DNA of 64,000 bases, taken from assembly GCA_945897465.1 (NCBI GenBank), contig CAMDFK010000020.1, forward strand, positions 1 through 64,000, written 5' to 3'. Source of the DNA: Limnohabitans sp. Rim8. Its GTDB lineage: Bacteria > Pseudomonadota > Gammaproteobacteria > Burkholderiales > Burkholderiaceae_C. This document shows positions 26,185 through 37,878 of this stretch, in pieces. Under the pieces are notes generated by a model, which worked only from the letters and a program-made list of their open reading frames with translations, did not search any database and was not told the origin of the DNA. Position 1 is the first letter of the stretch. Every line of letters starts with the position of its first letter. The position numbers were made by a program, and so were the translations under genes.

Positions 26185-27429
26185 ATGACCCGGCGCCGCG
26201 TTGTTGTCACGGGTTTGGGATGTGTCAGCCCCGTGGGGAACACGGTCGCCGAAGCATGGTCCAACCTGATCGCCGGTCAATCCGGCATTGGCCCCATCAC
26301 CCGTTTCGACGCTTCGGCCATGTCCTGCCGGATCGTGGGTGAAGTCAAAAACTTTGACCTCGAGTCCTACATCAGCGCCAAAGAGGCGCGGACCATGGAC
26401 CGCTTCATCCATTACGGCATTGCCGCCGCGGCTCAGGCCATCCAAGATGCTGGACTGCCTGCGGGCGATGCTTTGGGTGAAGAAGAGGCTTGCCGCATCG
26501 GCGTGGTGGTTGGTTCTGGCATTGGCGGCTTGCCGTTGATCGAGGAAACCCATATCGAATACACCGCCCGCGGTGCTCGTCGAATTTCACCATTTTTTGT
26601 GCCCGCCTCGATCATCAACATGATCTCAGGCCACGTCTCAATGCGCCACGGCTTCAAAGGCCCCAATTTGGCTGTTGTGACCGCTTGCACGACAGGTTTG
26701 CACAGCATTGGTGAAGCTGGACGCCTGATCGAGTACGGTGACGCCGACGTGATGATTGCTGGTGGCTCAGAGGGCACGGTGTCTCCACTGGGTGTGGGTG
26801 GTTTTGCCGCCATGCGTGCTTTGTCGACCCGCAACGACGACCCCACTGCTGCATCCCGCCCCTGGGACAAAGACCGCGACGGTTTTGTGTTGGGCGAGGG
26901 CGCAGGCGTCATGGTGCTCGAAGAGTACGAACATGCCAAAGCCCGTGGCGCCAAGATTTATGCCGAGTTGGCCGGTTATGGCATGAGTGCCGACGCAGGT
27001 CACATGACCGCGCCGAGCATGGACGGACCGCGCCGCGCCATGCTGAACGCCATGCGCAATGCCGGTGTCAACGCTGATCAAGTGGACTACCTGAACGCCC
27101 ACGGCACGTCCACACCACTGGGTGACATCAACGAAACCAATGCCATCAAAGCGGCTTTGGGGGATCACGCCTACAAAACCGTGGTCAGTTCCACCAAGTC
27201 CATGACCGGGCATTTGTTGGGTGGCGCAGGTGGCATCGAGAGCGTGTTCACCGTGCTGGCGCTGCACCACCAAAAAGTGCCACCCACCATCAACCTGGTC
27301 AATCCCGACCCCGAGTGCGATCTGGACTACTGCGCCAACACTGCGCGCGATCTGAAAATCGATGTGGCGCTGAAAAACAACTTCGGTTTTGGGGGCACCA
27401 ACGGTTCTCTGGTGTTCAAACGCCTTTGA
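26185..27429 (+). CDS. fabF: 3-oxoacyl-ACP synthase II
   Basis: A 414-residue FabF, the elongation condensing enzyme. The catalytic triad lies in [16 protein letters not shown] (Cys), [17 protein letters not shown] (His) and [18 protein letters not shown] (His). It starts [17 protein letters not shown] and ends [17 protein letters not shown]. It is the last recognised fab gene; a hairpin follows at 27461. Confidence 0.97.
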   Translation: MTRRRVVVTGLGCVSPVGNTVAEAWSNLIAGQSGIGPITRFDASAMSCRIVGEVKNFDLESYISAKEARTMDRFIHYGIAAAAQAIQDAGLPAGDALGEEEACRIGVVVGSGIGGLPLIEETHIEYTARGARRISPFFVPASIINMISGHVSMRHGFKGPNLAVVTACTTGLHSIGEAGRLIEYGDADVMIAGGSEGTVSPLGVGGFAAMRALSTRNDDPTAASRPWDKDRDGFVLGEGAGVMVLEEYEHAKARGAKIYAELAGYGMSADAGHMTAPSMDGPRRAMLNAMRNAGVNADQVDYLNAHGTSTPLGDINETNAIKAALGDHAYKTVVSSTKSMTGHLLGGAGGIESVFTVLALHHQKVPPTINLVNPDPECDLDYCANTARDLKIDVALKNNFGFGGTNGSLVFKRL

Positions 27430-27454
27430 CTGCACTTTGGGCTAGCTTCAAGCC

Positions 27455-27934
27455 ATGCACAACGCCCCGCCTGTGGTTTACCCGGTGGGGCGTTTTGTTT
27501 GGGGCCGTCTTTTGTTTCTGACTGTGGGCGTGCTTTCGGCTGTGGGCCTGCTCAGCTGGCAACTCCAGTCTCTGACCACAGGCCCCAAGTTGTGGGCCGC
27601 CTGGATGTTGTGGGCTGTTTGTGCGGGGTTCGCTGCGTGGTGGGCTCCAAGGCAAACGCTCACGGACGGGCGCTTGGGCTGGAGTGGAGAAGCCTGGTTT
27701 TGGCAAGCCGACGCAGATTCGGCCGAGCAGGCTCAGGCTGTGGCCGTCTCGGTGGGCGTGGACACCGGCCAAGGCCTGTTGCTCTGGCTGCAGCCCTTGA
27801 ACGAAGAAGGCCATGCACAAGGGAGGCTGCTCTGCGCTTGGCTGCAGGCGAATGCGATGCCCTCAAAGTGGCACGGAATTAGATGCGCTGTATATTCGCG
27901 CCGCAAGACGACATCACTCCCCGAAAGTGTTTGA
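27455..27934 (+). CDS. hypothetical membrane protein downstream of fabF
   Basis: A 159-residue protein with two hydrophobic segments (about residues 16-36, WGRLLFLTVGVLSAVGLLSW, and 47-63, AAWMLWAVCAGFAAWWA), then a soluble Trp-rich part. I do not recognise a named family. Its position right after fabF is like small membrane-linked hypotheticals seen before rpoE in related genomes. Its first codons overlap a terminator-like hairpin (27461-27496), and no strong Shine-Dalgarno is visible, so the start is uncertain. Confidence 0.6.
   Translation: MHNAPPVVYPVGRFVWGRLLFLTVGVLSAVGLLSWQLQSLTTGPKLWAAWMLWAVCAGFAAWWAPRQTLTDGRLGWSGEAWFWQADADSAEQAQAVAVSVGVDTGQGLLLWLQPLNEEGHAQGRLLCAWLQANAMPSKWHGIRCAVYSRRKTTSLPESV
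27461..27496 (+). terminator. terminator-like hairpin after fabF
   Basis: AACGCCCC (27461-27468) pairs with GGGGCGTT (27487-27494), followed by TTTTG. It lies 32 bases after the fabF stop and could end the fab transcript. It also falls inside the first 14 codons of the next ORF, so it may instead be a coding coincidence. Confidence 0.5.
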
Positions 27935-28028
27935 GAAACGCGTTTTGGATGCAGCTTGAAATGGCTGTTTTCAGCCGCATCTGATCCAAGGTTGCAAACT
28001 TGTTATGACTGACTTAAGGAGGCTTTTT

Positions 28029-29495
28029 GTGCTGAACAACACATGGACAAGGACAGCTGCATCGGCCTGCATGGCCACTGCCATCGTGGTGGGCTGTGCC
28101 CTGTTTCCCGCATCTGCAGCCCTGGCGCAAGCCCCGGCTGCCATGGTGCGTGGTTTGCCCGATTTCACCGACTTGGTGGAACAGGTGGGCCCCTCGGTGG
28201 TGAATATCCGAACCCTTGAAAAAGCGCGCCCCAGCTCGCCCGGCGCTGGCGGACCGGACGAAGAAATGCAGGAGCTGTTTCGCCGCTTTTTTGGTGTGCC
28301 CATGCCCAATGCCCCACGCCAAGGGCCACGGCAAAACCGACCCGAGCAAGAAGCTCAACCCCGAGGTGTGGGATCGGGTTTTATTTTGAGCGCTGACGGC
28401 TTCATCATGACCAACGCCCATGTGGTCGAAGGTGCCGACGAGGTGATGGTGACCCTGACCGACAAACGCGAATTCAAGGCGCGCATTGTGGGCGCCGACA
28501 AACGCACCGACGTGGCGGTCGTGAAAATTCAGGCCACTGGACTGCCCGCTGTGAAGGTGGGCGATGTCAACCGCCTGCGTGTGGGCGAGTGGGTCATGGC
28601 CATCGGCTCTCCCTTTGGCCTTGAGAACACCGTCACAGCGGGTATCGTGAGCGCTAAGCAACGTGATACGGGGGACTATTTGCCCTTCATCCAAACCGAT
28701 GTGGCCATCAACCCAGGCAACTCGGGTGGCCCCTTGATCAATATGCGCGGTGAAGTGGTGGGCATCAACAGCCAAATTTACTCCCGCTCGGGCGGTTTCA
28801 TGGGCATCTCGTTTGCTATCCCCATGGACGAAGCCATGCGGGTCAGTGAGCAACTGCGTGCCTCTGGTCGCGTGACCCGTGGCCGCATCGGTGTGCAAAT
28901 TGCGCCTGTGACCAAAGAAGTGGCCGAATCGATTGGCTTGGGCAAAGCGCAAGGCGTATTGGTGCGTGGTGTGGAAGAGGGCTCGCCTGCCGAAAAAGCG
29001 GGCATCGAAGCGGGTGACATCATCACTCGTTTCGATGGCAAGCCCATCGAGAAACCCGCAGACCTGCCCCGTGCGGTGGGCAACACCAAGCCCGGCAGCC
29101 AAGTGTCCTTGACCGTTTTCCGGCGGGGTACTACCAAAGACCTGAAGGTCACGGTCGCCGAGATCGAGCCAGAAAAAGTAGCTGCATCCGAACCTGTAAA
29201 AAAGGCCTCGACTGCCAAGATTGCCCACTTGGGCCTGAGCTTGAGTGACTTGAGTGAAGCGCAAAAGAAAGAGGCACGTGTGCGCCATGGCGTGCGGGTG
29301 GATGCGGCCGTGGAAGCTGCCGCACGCGCAGGCATTCGCGAGGGTGACCTGATCCTGGCGGTGGCTAACACCGAAGTCAGCTCGGTAAAGGTGTTCGAGT
29401 CATTGATGGCCCGCATCGATAAGACACGACCCGTCAGTGTGCTGATCCGTCGGGGTGACGGTGCACAGTATGTGCTGATACGCCCCAACCCTTGA
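28029..29495 (+). CDS. degP: periplasmic serine protease/chaperone DegP (MucD/HtrA)
   Basis: A 488-residue HtrA protease. GTG 28029 is chosen because TAAGGAGG (28015-28022) lies 6 bases upstream; ATG 28005 is too early. A signal peptide covers about residues 1-34 (MATAIVVGCALFPASAALAQA). The trypsin-like domain shows the triad in TNAHVVEGADEV, RTDVAVVKI and NPGNSGGPL. Two PDZ domains follow (about GRIGVQIAPVTKEVA and LGLSLSDLSEAQ). It refolds or degrades misfolded envelope proteins. In relatives it follows rpoE-rseA-rseB; those genes are not present here. Confidence 0.95.
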   Translation: MLNNTWTRTAASACMATAIVVGCALFPASAALAQAPAAMVRGLPDFTDLVEQVGPSVVNIRTLEKARPSSPGAGGPDEEMQELFRRFFGVPMPNAPRQGPRQNRPEQEAQPRGVGSGFILSADGFIMTNAHVVEGADEVMVTLTDKREFKARIVGADKRTDVAVVKIQATGLPAVKVGDVNRLRVGEWVMAIGSPFGLENTVTAGIVSAKQRDTGDYLPFIQTDVAINPGNSGGPLINMRGEVVGINSQIYSRSGGFMGISFAIPMDEAMRVSEQLRASGRVTRGRIGVQIAPVTKEVAESIGLGKAQGVLVRGVEEGSPAEKAGIEAGDIITRFDGKPIEKPADLPRAVGNTKPGSQVSLTVFRRGTTKDLKVTVAEIEPEKVAASEPVKKASTAKIAHLGLSLSDLSEAQKKEARVRHGVRVDAAVEAAARAGIREGDLILAVANTEVSSVKVFESLMARIDKTRPVSVLIRRGDGAQYVLIRPNP

Positions 29496-29620
29496 TCGGT
29501 GTCAAATCCGAGCGATCCTGAAACCCCTGAAGCTTTGGGGTTGTTGGGCCCAAGCCTCATTTTGAGCGGGTCTTTGACCCTAGAAAAAATATTTTTGAAG
29601 TTTGTATTCGCTAACATTTT

Positions 29621-29650
29621 TTGTTGTCTCATGCCGAATTTGGATAAAAT
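29621..29650 (+). promoter_or_regulatory. promoter candidate in the degP-lepA gap
   Basis: TTGTTG (29621-29626), an 18-base spacer and TAAAAT (29645-29650) form a sigma-70-like promoter. Transcription would start near 29657 and run towards lepA through the hairpin at 29914. Confidence 0.5.
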
Positions 29651-29913
29651 CAACCGTCTTGATCCATCATTCATGGCATTCAGCGCAGGTTTGGATTCAC
29701 CATGCGGGATTTCCTGCAAGTGTCCACCGATGATCCACAGACAGCCCACAAGTTGTCCATTCTCAGGCAACCCCAATTGTGGATAAGTTGTTGACAAGTT
29801 TCATGTTGCACAGCAGCAACGATCTGCCGAACCCAATTCTGGGGCTGTGCGCATGGGCCGATTTGCCTACAATGAAGTCCCAACTATCGCAGTTGCCATT
29901 GATTGTTGGTTCA

Positions 29914-29944
29914 GGGCGCGTCATCACCAGACGCGCCCTTTTTT
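29914..29944 (+). terminator. strong hairpin terminator/attenuator upstream of lepA
   Basis: GGGCGCGTC (29914-29922), a 7-base loop and GACGCGCCC (29930-29938) form a perfect 9-base stem followed by six Ts. It ends only 44 bases before the lepA start, leaving little room for a separate lepA promoter. It may therefore attenuate lepA or end a small RNA. Confidence 0.85.
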
Positions 29945-29988
29945 CTTTTTTGGATCATTGATCCACCATCATTTGCAGAACTTCCTTG

Positions 29989-31796
<1,808 letters not shown>

Positions 31797-31797
<1 letters not shown>

Positions 31798-32762
31798 TGC
31801 CCTTTTTAACGTCTTTGGTGTTGGCCGCATTCGTGGGCTATGCGGGTGCTTGGTATATGGGCTTTTTGGAGGGCAACTTTGCGCTGCTGCTGCTTTTGGC
31901 CACCCTGGTCACGGGCATTTATTGGCTGGCCGAGCGCTTCTTCTTTTTGCCGCAACGCCGCAAAGCGGTTGCGCAACTGGAGGCGGAGACGGTCAAGCGC
32001 CAAGCCGAGTTGAGCAAAATGGGCATCGCCAAAGTGGACACCGACATCAGCGAGTCCCGCGAAAAGCTGCTCATGCAGCCCTGGTGGCTGGACTGGACCG
32101 CCGGGCTCTTCCCGGTGATCGTGGTGGTGTTTGTGCTGCGTTCTTTTTTGTTCGAGCCTTTCAAAATCCCCTCGGGCTCCATGATCCCGACGCTGCACAT
32201 TGGTGACTTGATTTTGGTGAACAAATTCCACTACGGCATTCGCTTGCCCGTGGCCAACACCAAGCTCACCGAAGGCACACCCGTGCAGCGCGGTGATGTG
32301 ATGGTGTTCCGTTACCCACCCAAGCCCAGCGTGGACTACATCAAGCGCGTGGTCGGTCTGCCCGGAGACGAGGTGGCTTATCTGAACAAAAGCCTGACGA
32401 TCAACGGCAAGGCGGTGCCCACCGAGGTTCTGCCAGACTTTTTCGACGAGTCCACCATGCGTTACCACAAGCACCGCCGCGAAACTCTGGGTGCCAAGCC
32501 GCACCAAACGCTGCAAGACGATGACCGCCCCGCCTTTGTGCCGGGTGCGGATCAGTTTGCTGGGCGCGAGAACTGCAATTACACCGTCGAAGGCGTGACC
32601 TGCAAGGTGCCCGCAGGCCACTACTTCATGATGGGCGACAACCGCGATAACTCGCTGGACTCGCGCTATTTTGGTTTTGTGCCGGATGGCAACATCGTGG
32701 GCAAAGCGTTCTTTGTGTGGATGAACTTCGGCAACCTCAAGCGCATCGGCGCTTTTGACTGA
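31797..32762 (+). CDS. lepB: signal peptidase I
   Basis: A 321-residue leader peptidase. Three hydrophobic segments precede the catalytic domain ([35 protein letters not shown] and [16 protein letters not shown]). The nucleophile is in [14 protein letters not shown], the general-base Lys in [13 protein letters not shown], and the box [20 protein letters not shown] follows. It cleaves signal peptides from exported proteins at the inner membrane. The start overlaps the lepA stop. Confidence 0.97.
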
Positions 32763-32769
32763 GGTGGGC

Positions 32770-33462
32770 GTGGCAACTTCCCCTGTTTTGTCTGAATTGC
32801 AAGTCCGGCTGGGTTACGCCTTTCGCCAGCATGCTTTGCTGCAGCAAGCGGTCACGCACCGCAGCTTCAGCGCCGACCACAACGAGCGCCTAGAGTTTTT
32901 GGGCGATTCGGTGCTGAACCTGTCGGTGGCGCATTTGCTCTACACCCAACTGGCCAATTTGCCCGAGGGCGATTTGTCGCGGGTGCGGGCCAACCTGGTC
33001 AAGCAAGACACGCTGCACCAACTGGCCAAAACCTTGGACTTGCCTGCTGTGATGCGATTGGGTGAGGGCGAGATACGCTCGGGCGGTCAAAACCGTCCGT
33101 CCATTCTTGCCGATGCGCTCGAAGCCATCATCGGCGCGGTGTACCTGGACGGTGGCTACAAGGAGGCACAAGCCTTGGTCGAACGCTTGTTTGCCCAGGT
33201 CGACATCAAGCCCGACATGCAGGCCGTGGGCAAAGACCCCAAGACCGAGCTGCAAGAGTGGCTGCAAGGGCGCAAGCTCGCATTGCCCAAATACACCGTG
33301 GTCGGCACCTCCGGCGCGGCGCACCGCCAGCAGTTTGAGGTCTCCTGCGAGGTGACCGAATTGCGCCAAACTCAACAAGGCTCGGGCGCGTCGCGTCGCG
33401 CCGCCGAACAAGCTGCGGCCGCTGCCATGCTGCTTACCTTGAAATCCGAAAGCGCCGCATGA
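32770..33462 (+). CDS. rnc: ribonuclease III
   Basis: A 230-residue RNase III: catalytic signature [15 protein letters not shown], acidic site [17 protein letters not shown], and a C-terminal double-stranded-RNA-binding domain ([39 protein letters not shown]). It cleaves double-stranded RNA in rRNA and mRNA maturation. GTG 32770 is chosen with GAGGTG just upstream; GTG 32764 and TTG 32755 are alternatives. The stop overlaps the era start by 4 bases. Confidence 0.96.
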   Translation: MATSPVLSELQVRLGYAFRQHALLQQAVTHRSFSADHNERLEFLGDSVLNLSVAHLLYTQLANLPEGDLSRVRANLVKQDTLHQLAKTLDLPAVMRLGEGEIRSGGQNRPSILADALEAIIGAVYLDGGYKEAQALVERLFAQVDIKPDMQAVGKDPKTELQEWLQGRKLALPKYTVVGTSGAAHRQQFEVSCEVTELRQTQQGSGASRRAAEQAAAAAMLLTLKSESAA

Positions 33463-34514
33463 GCACCGATAAAAAAACACCTGAAACTGAACGCACGCCG
33501 CAAGAGCAAACCCTGCGCCGCCCCATTCAAATCGCGGGTGTGACGATCCAGCCACGCGATGCCTCGGAAGTCGCCGACTTGCCGCCCGTCGCTGTTGCCC
33601 CCACGCCTGTGCCGGTGGAGGGCCAGCGCTGCGGTCTGGTGGCCATTGTGGGCAAGCCCAACGTGGGCAAGTCGACTTTGCTCAACGCTTTGGTGGGCCA
33701 AAAGATCAGCATCACCTCGCGCAAGGCGCAAACCACGCGCCACCGCATCACCGGCATCCGTACCGAAGGCGCATCGCAGTATGTGTTTGTCGATACCCCG
33801 GGTTTTCAGACCATCCACGGCACGGCCCTCAACAAGTCGCTCAACAAAACCGTGGTCGGCGCGGTGAGTGATGTGGACTTGGTGCTGTTTGTGGTCGAGG
33901 CGGGCAGCTTCACCACGGCAGACGCCAAGGTGCTGGCGCTCCTCAAGCCAGGCATCCCGGTCTTGTTGGTGGCCAATAAACTCGACAACGTGCACCGCCG
34001 TGGTGACATCGCGCCTTGGCTGCAAAGCATGCAAGAGCGCCATGCCTTCACCGAGTTTGTGCCCATGTCGGCCAAGCAGGCCAAGGACATCGAACGACTG
34101 CTGGGCATTTGCGAAAAATACCTGCCTGAGCAGCCTTGGTGGCACGCCGAAGACGAACTCACCGACCGCAGCGAAAAATTCCTGGCCAGCGAAATGGTGC
34201 GTGAAAAGCTCTTCCGTTTGACGGGCGACGAGCTGCCCTACACCTCCACTGTGGTGATCGACAAGTTCGAAGAAGAAGCGGGTCGCACTGCCAAACGAAT
34301 GCTGCGCATTGCCGCCACCATCGTGGTCGAGCGTGAAGGCCACAAAGCCATGGTGATCGGTGACAAGGGCGAAAAGCTCAAGCGCATCGGCACCGAAACC
34401 CGCGTCGAGCTGGAAAAGCTGCTGGACGCCAAGGTGTTCATCGAGCTGTGGGTGAAGGTGCGTTCAGGCTGGGCCGACGACGAAGTGCGTGTGCGCAGCT
34501 TCGGCTACGAGTAA
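33459..34514 (+). CDS. era: GTPase Era
   Basis: A 351-residue Era, a 30S-assembly GTPase. GTP motifs: [40 protein letters not shown]-binding domain forms the C-terminus ([20 protein letters not shown]). An N-terminal extension of about 55 residues, Pro/Val-rich and probably disordered, precedes the GTPase domain and is longer than in E. coli. Coupled to rnc in the usual rnc-era-recO order. Confidence 0.97.
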   Translation: MSTDKKTPETERTPQEQTLRRPIQIAGVTIQPRDASEVADLPPVAVAPTPVPVEGQRCGLVAIVGKPNVGKSTLLNALVGQKISITSRKAQTTRHRITGIRTEGASQYVFVDTPGFQTIHGTALNKSLNKTVVGAVSDVDLVLFVVEAGSFTTADAKVLALLKPGIPVLLVANKLDNVHRRGDIAPWLQSMQERHAFTEFVPMSAKQAKDIERLLGICEKYLPEQPWWHAEDELTDRSEKFLASEMVREKLFRLTGDELPYTSTVVIDKFEEEAGRTAKRMLRIAATIVVEREGHKAMVIGDKGEKLKRIGTETRVELEKLLDAKVFIELWVKVRSGWADDEVRVRSFGYE

Positions 34515-34525
34515 TTTCACCGCCA

Positions 34526-35272
34526 ATGGCCTCCAAGCGGATCGCAGACGAGCCAGCCTATGTGCTGCACCGCTACGACTGGAGCGAAACCAGCCTGATT
34601 TTGGAGGTCTTCACGCGCCACCACGGACGTGTGGCCTTGGTGGCCAAAGGGGCCAAGCGGCCCACCTCCAGCTTCCGCCCGGTGCTCTTGCCGCTGCAGC
34701 CTTTGTCGCTGGCGTTTGGGGGTGATGGTGATATCCGCACCCTCAAATCGGCCGAATGGGTGGGCGGTCATGTCATGCCCACGGGCGAGGCGCTGCTGTC
34801 GGGTTATTACCTCAACGAACTGCTGATGCGACTGACCGCGCGAGACGACCCGCATTCTGCTTTGTTCGACGTGTATGCCGCGGCCGTGCGGCTGCTGGCC
34901 AGTGGCGACCCCGATGCGCTGCAGTGGGCCTTGCGCGGCTTTGAATTGCTGCTGCTGCGCGAAATGGGCTTGTTGCCCGCGCTGAACCAACAAACCCTGA
35001 CCCTCAAGCCTTTATCGCCCACTAACAGTTACGCCTTGGTGGCCGAGGCGGGGCTGCAGTGGGTGAGCGATGACCGCCAAGCCTTGCGCGGCGATCAGTG
35101 GCTGGCGCTGCACGCGGCGCTGGCCTCGCCGAGCCCCTTGGCCACCTTGCTGCGGGAGTGCGCTGACCTGCTGGTGCAGTTGCAGCGCCCCTTGCGCCTC
35201 TTGCTCAACTACCATTGTGGTGTCGGTGCCTTGCGCACGCGCCAAATGATGCTGGACTTGCAAAATTTATGA
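34526..35272 (+). CDS. recO: DNA repair protein RecO
   Basis: A 248-residue RecO, which loads RecA at gaps with RecF/RecR. The N-terminal OB fold is clear ([40 protein letters not shown]), followed by the helical RecO C domain ([14 protein letters not shown]). The zinc-finger cysteines found in some RecO proteins are missing, which is usual in many beta- and gammaproteobacteria. ATG 34526 lies 12 bases after era. The stop overlaps the pdxJ start. Confidence 0.94.
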   Translation: MASKRIADEPAYVLHRYDWSETSLILEVFTRHHGRVALVAKGAKRPTSSFRPVLLPLQPLSLAFGGDGDIRTLKSAEWVGGHVMPTGEALLSGYYLNELLMRLTARDDPHSALFDVYAAAVRLLASGDPDALQWALRGFELLLLREMGLLPALNQQTLTLKPLSPTNSYALVAEAGLQWVSDDRQALRGDQWLALHAALASPSPLATLLRECADLLVQLQRPLRLLLNYHCGVGALRTRQMMLDLQNL

Positions 35273-36024
35273 ACACCTCCATGATTCCACAACGCTTGGC
35301 CCTGTCGGTCAATGTCAACAAGGTTGCCCTGCTGCGCAACTCCCGTCATTTGGGCATTCCCAGTCTGGTCCGTGCTGCCCAGCAGTGCCTGCAAGCGGGC
35401 GCGAACGGCATCACCATCCACCCTCGGCCCGATGAGCGGCATATCCGCGCCAGCGACGTGCCCGTGCTCCACGCGCTCATGCAGTCTTGGCCCGAGCGCG
35501 AATTCAACATCGAAGGCAACCCCTTCCACAACCTGATGGACCATGTTCGGGCCGTGCGCCCGCACCAGGTGACCTTTGTGCCCGACAGCGAAGGCCAGTT
35601 CACCAGCGACCACGGCTGGGCCTTCCCGCAGGACGCCGAGCGCCTGAAACCCCTGATCGACGAATGCAAGGCCCTAGGCGTTCGCGTGAGCCTGTTCATG
35701 GACCCGATCCCAGAGCAAATGGCCGCCGCCCGCGCTGTGGGCGCCGACCGGGTGGAGCTCTATACCGAGCCCTATGCCGCCGCCTTTGGTACGCCAGAAC
35801 AAGCCATGCAGCTGCAGCGCTACGCCGATGCCGCCGTGGCCGCCACACAAGCCGGTTTGGGCCTGAATGCAGGCCACGACCTCAACCGCGACAACTTGCC
35901 CGCCTTTGTGGCCGCGGTGAAGGGCCTGCAAGAAGTTTCGATTGGCCATGCCTTGATGGCCGATGCGCTGGAGATGGGTTACGCCGCCACGGTGCAAGCC
36001 TACCTCGCTTGCCTGAAGCCATGA
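35269..36024 (+). CDS. pdxJ: pyridoxine 5'-phosphate synthase
   Basis: A 251-residue PdxJ TIM barrel that makes pyridoxine 5'-phosphate from 3-amino-acetone phosphate and deoxyxylulose phosphate. Typical segments: [91 protein letters not shown] 35269 overlaps the recO stop, and its own stop overlaps acpS (ATGA). Confidence 0.97.
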   Translation: MNTSMIPQRLALSVNVNKVALLRNSRHLGIPSLVRAAQQCLQAGANGITIHPRPDERHIRASDVPVLHALMQSWPEREFNIEGNPFHNLMDHVRAVRPHQVTFVPDSEGQFTSDHGWAFPQDAERLKPLIDECKALGVRVSLFMDPIPEQMAAARAVGADRVELYTEPYAAAFGTPEQAMQLQRYADAAVAATQAGLGLNAGHDLNRDNLPAFVAAVKGLQEVSIGHALMADALEMGYAATVQAYLACLKP

Positions 36025-36428
36025 TCTACGGCATCGGCACCGACATCTGCGACATCCGCCGCATCCGAGCCAGCCTGGACAAGCACGGCGAGCGTTTTGC
36101 CGCCAAGGTGCTGTCGGACGCCGAAATGGCCACCTGGAGGGCCCGCAGCGCCCGCTGGCCCGAGCGCGGTGTGCGCTATTTGGCCACCCGTTTCTCGGCC
36201 AAAGAGGCCTTCAGCAAGGCGATTGGTCTGGGCATGCGCATGCCGATGACCTGGCGCCTGTGTGAGGTGGCCAAGCTGCCCAGTGGTCAGCCGGTCATCG
36301 TGCTGCATGGGGTGCTCAAAGAGTGGTTTGAGGGCAAAAACCTCAGTGCCCATATCACCGTGACCGACGAGTCCGAATACGCCGCCAGCTTTTGCGTGGT
36401 CGAAACCCAAAGCCCCTCGCGCCCTTGA
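36021..36428 (+). CDS. acpS: holo-ACP synthase
   Basis: A 135-residue 4'-phosphopantetheinyl transferase that activates ACP. Signatures are [18 protein letters not shown] and [18 protein letters not shown]. It partners functionally with acpP in the same window. Overlaps pdxJ by 4 bases; nagZ starts 37 bases on. Confidence 0.96.
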   Translation: MIYGIGTDICDIRRIRASLDKHGERFAAKVLSDAEMATWRARSARWPERGVRYLATRFSAKEAFSKAIGLGMRMPMTWRLCEVAKLPSGQPVIVLHGVLKEWFEGKNLSAHITVTDESEYAASFCVVETQSPSRP

Positions 36429-36465
36429 TTTGTCGCGCTGGCGCCCCACATGGAATCCACACCTC

Positions 36466-37551
36466 ATGACCCTGCACGCCCCCCTGATCATTGACATTGC
36501 TGGCACCACCTTGACCGAGGTGGACCTCCGCCGCTTGGCCCACCCCTTGGTGGGCGGCATGATTTTGTTTGGTCGCAATTGGCACAGCCGCGCACAACTC
36601 ACCGAGCTGTGTGCTGAGATCAAAAACATCCGCGCCGACCTCTTGATCGCGGTCGATCATGAAGGTGGGCGCGTGCAGCGCTTTCGCACCGACGGCTTCA
36701 CCCATTTGTCACCCATGCGTGCCCTGGGCGAACTCTGGTCGCAAGACGACAAGGGTCAGCCTGGCTCGGGCGTGCTCAAGGCCTGCGAAGCGGCCACCTC
36801 GGCAGGCTTTGTGTTGGCCAGCGAACTGCGTGCTTGTGGTGTGGACTTCAGCTTCACACCTGTGCTCGATCTGGATCACGGCGAGAGTGGTGTGATTGGC
36901 GACCGCGCTTTTGCGCGGGACCCGCGTGTGGTGAGCCTGCTGGCCCGCAGCCTGATGCAGGGCCTGCTGCAAGCGGGCATGGGCAACTGCGGCAAACATT
37001 TCCCCGGGCACGGTGCCGTCAAGGCCGACTCGCATGTGGCGCTGCCGGTGGACAAACGTGGCCTCAAAACCATTTTGGCTGACGATGCACAACCTTACCA
37101 ATGGCTCACCAGTGTGCTCACGGCCGTGATGCCTGCTCATGTGATCTACAGCAAGGTGGACAGCCGTCCAGCGGGCTTTTCAACGCGCTGGCTGCAAGAC
37201 ATCTTGCGCGGGCAGTTAGGTTTTCAGGGGGTGGTTTGCACCGACGACCTGTCGATGGCCGCCGCCCGCCAGCTGGAGGGGCAGACCCTCAGCTACACCC
37301 AGGCCGTCATCACCGCGCTGCATGCGGGCTGCGACCTGGCCTTGCTGTGCAACCGCTCGGCGGTGAATGGTGGCGCCGAGCTGGACGAGGTGCTGGACCA
37401 ACTGGCCGAAGCCCAGCTCAAGTCCCATTGGACCCCCAGTGAGATCAGCGAAGAGCGGCGCCTGAACCTCTTGCCCCGATCGCCCGCCCGACACTGGGAC
37501 GAACTGGTGCGCTCGGCCGATTACATGCAGGCGCTGGACCGCCTGCCTTGA
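36466..37551 (+). CDS. nagZ: beta-N-acetylhexosaminidase
   Basis: A 361-residue glycoside hydrolase family 3 enzyme of cell-wall recycling, removing GlcNAc from muropeptides in the cytoplasm. Signatures: LIAVDHEGGRVQRFR, FTPVLDLDHGESGVIGDRAF, the His-containing KHFPGHGAVKADSHVALP and nucleophile segment VVCTDDLSMAAA. ATG 36466 gives the family N-terminus; the frame is open from 36430. Confidence 0.96.
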   Translation: MTLHAPLIIDIAGTTLTEVDLRRLAHPLVGGMILFGRNWHSRAQLTELCAEIKNIRADLLIAVDHEGGRVQRFRTDGFTHLSPMRALGELWSQDDKGQPGSGVLKACEAATSAGFVLASELRACGVDFSFTPVLDLDHGESGVIGDRAFARDPRVVSLLARSLMQGLLQAGMGNCGKHFPGHGAVKADSHVALPVDKRGLKTILADDAQPYQWLTSVLTAVMPAHVIYSKVDSRPAGFSTRWLQDILRGQLGFQGVVCTDDLSMAAARQLEGQTLSYTQAVITALHAGCDLALLCNRSAVNGGAELDEVLDQLAEAQLKSHWTPSEISEERRLNLLPRSPARHWDELVRSADYMQALDRLP

Positions 37552-37569
37552 CCTGAACAGGACCTCGGG

Positions 37570-37878
37570 ATGAACTGGATCGCCAAAATTTTCATGGCCC
37601 TGCTCGGGCTGGCCTTTCTGGTGGCCTTGCTCTTTGGCGTGGCCTGCTACACCGTTTATGCCACGCTGCGTTGGCTCTTGACGGGTCGCAAGCCCCAGGT
37701 GGTGCTGGTCTGGCAACAGTTCAGCGCCATGCGCCAGAACTTCAAGCAAGGCGGCTTTCGTGCCGGGCCTTCACAGGGCTTTGAAGGCCCCAGGGGACGC
37801 CACAGTGCCCACGATGACCAGGTGGTGGACGTGGAAGTGCGCGAGGTGGTGGAAGACGCGCCGCGCTTGCGTCGCTGA
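37570..37878 (+). CDS. small hypothetical membrane protein
   Basis: A 102-residue protein with one strong hydrophobic helix near the start (IFMALLGLAFLVALLFGVAC, residues 7-26) and a charged, partly disordered C-terminus rich in Arg, Asp and Gly (HDDQVVDVEVREVVEDAPRL). I do not recognise the family. It starts 18 bases after nagZ with AGGACCTCGGG upstream and is probably co-transcribed with it. Confidence 0.65.
   Translation: MNWIAKIFMALLGLAFLVALLFGVACYTVYATLRWLLTGRKPQVVLVWQQFSAMRQNFKQGGFRAGPSQGFEGPRGRHSAHDDQVVDVEVREVVEDAPRLRR

Larger units (their letters stand above)
29496..29988. other. degP-lepA intergenic region with DnaA-box-like sites
   Basis: About 490 bases without a supportable protein gene. 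It holds a perfect DnaA-box consensus on the minus strand (TGTGGATAA, 29778-29786) and a one-mismatch copy on the plus strand (TGATCCACA, 29731-29739). It also holds a promoter-like pair at 29621-29650 and a strong terminator hairpin at 29914-29944. The left part is AT-richer than its surroundings. A lepA leader or a small RNA are both possible. Confidence 0.6.

Noticed and set aside
29731-29796. Replication origin
   Set aside because: Two DnaA boxes alone are too few, there is no dnaA, dnaN or rpmH neighbourhood and no clear AT-rich unwinding element; treated as DnaA sites only.
29791-29819. TTGACA at 29791 as a lepA promoter
   Set aside because: A good -35 box, but no -10 box at 16-18 bases downstream.
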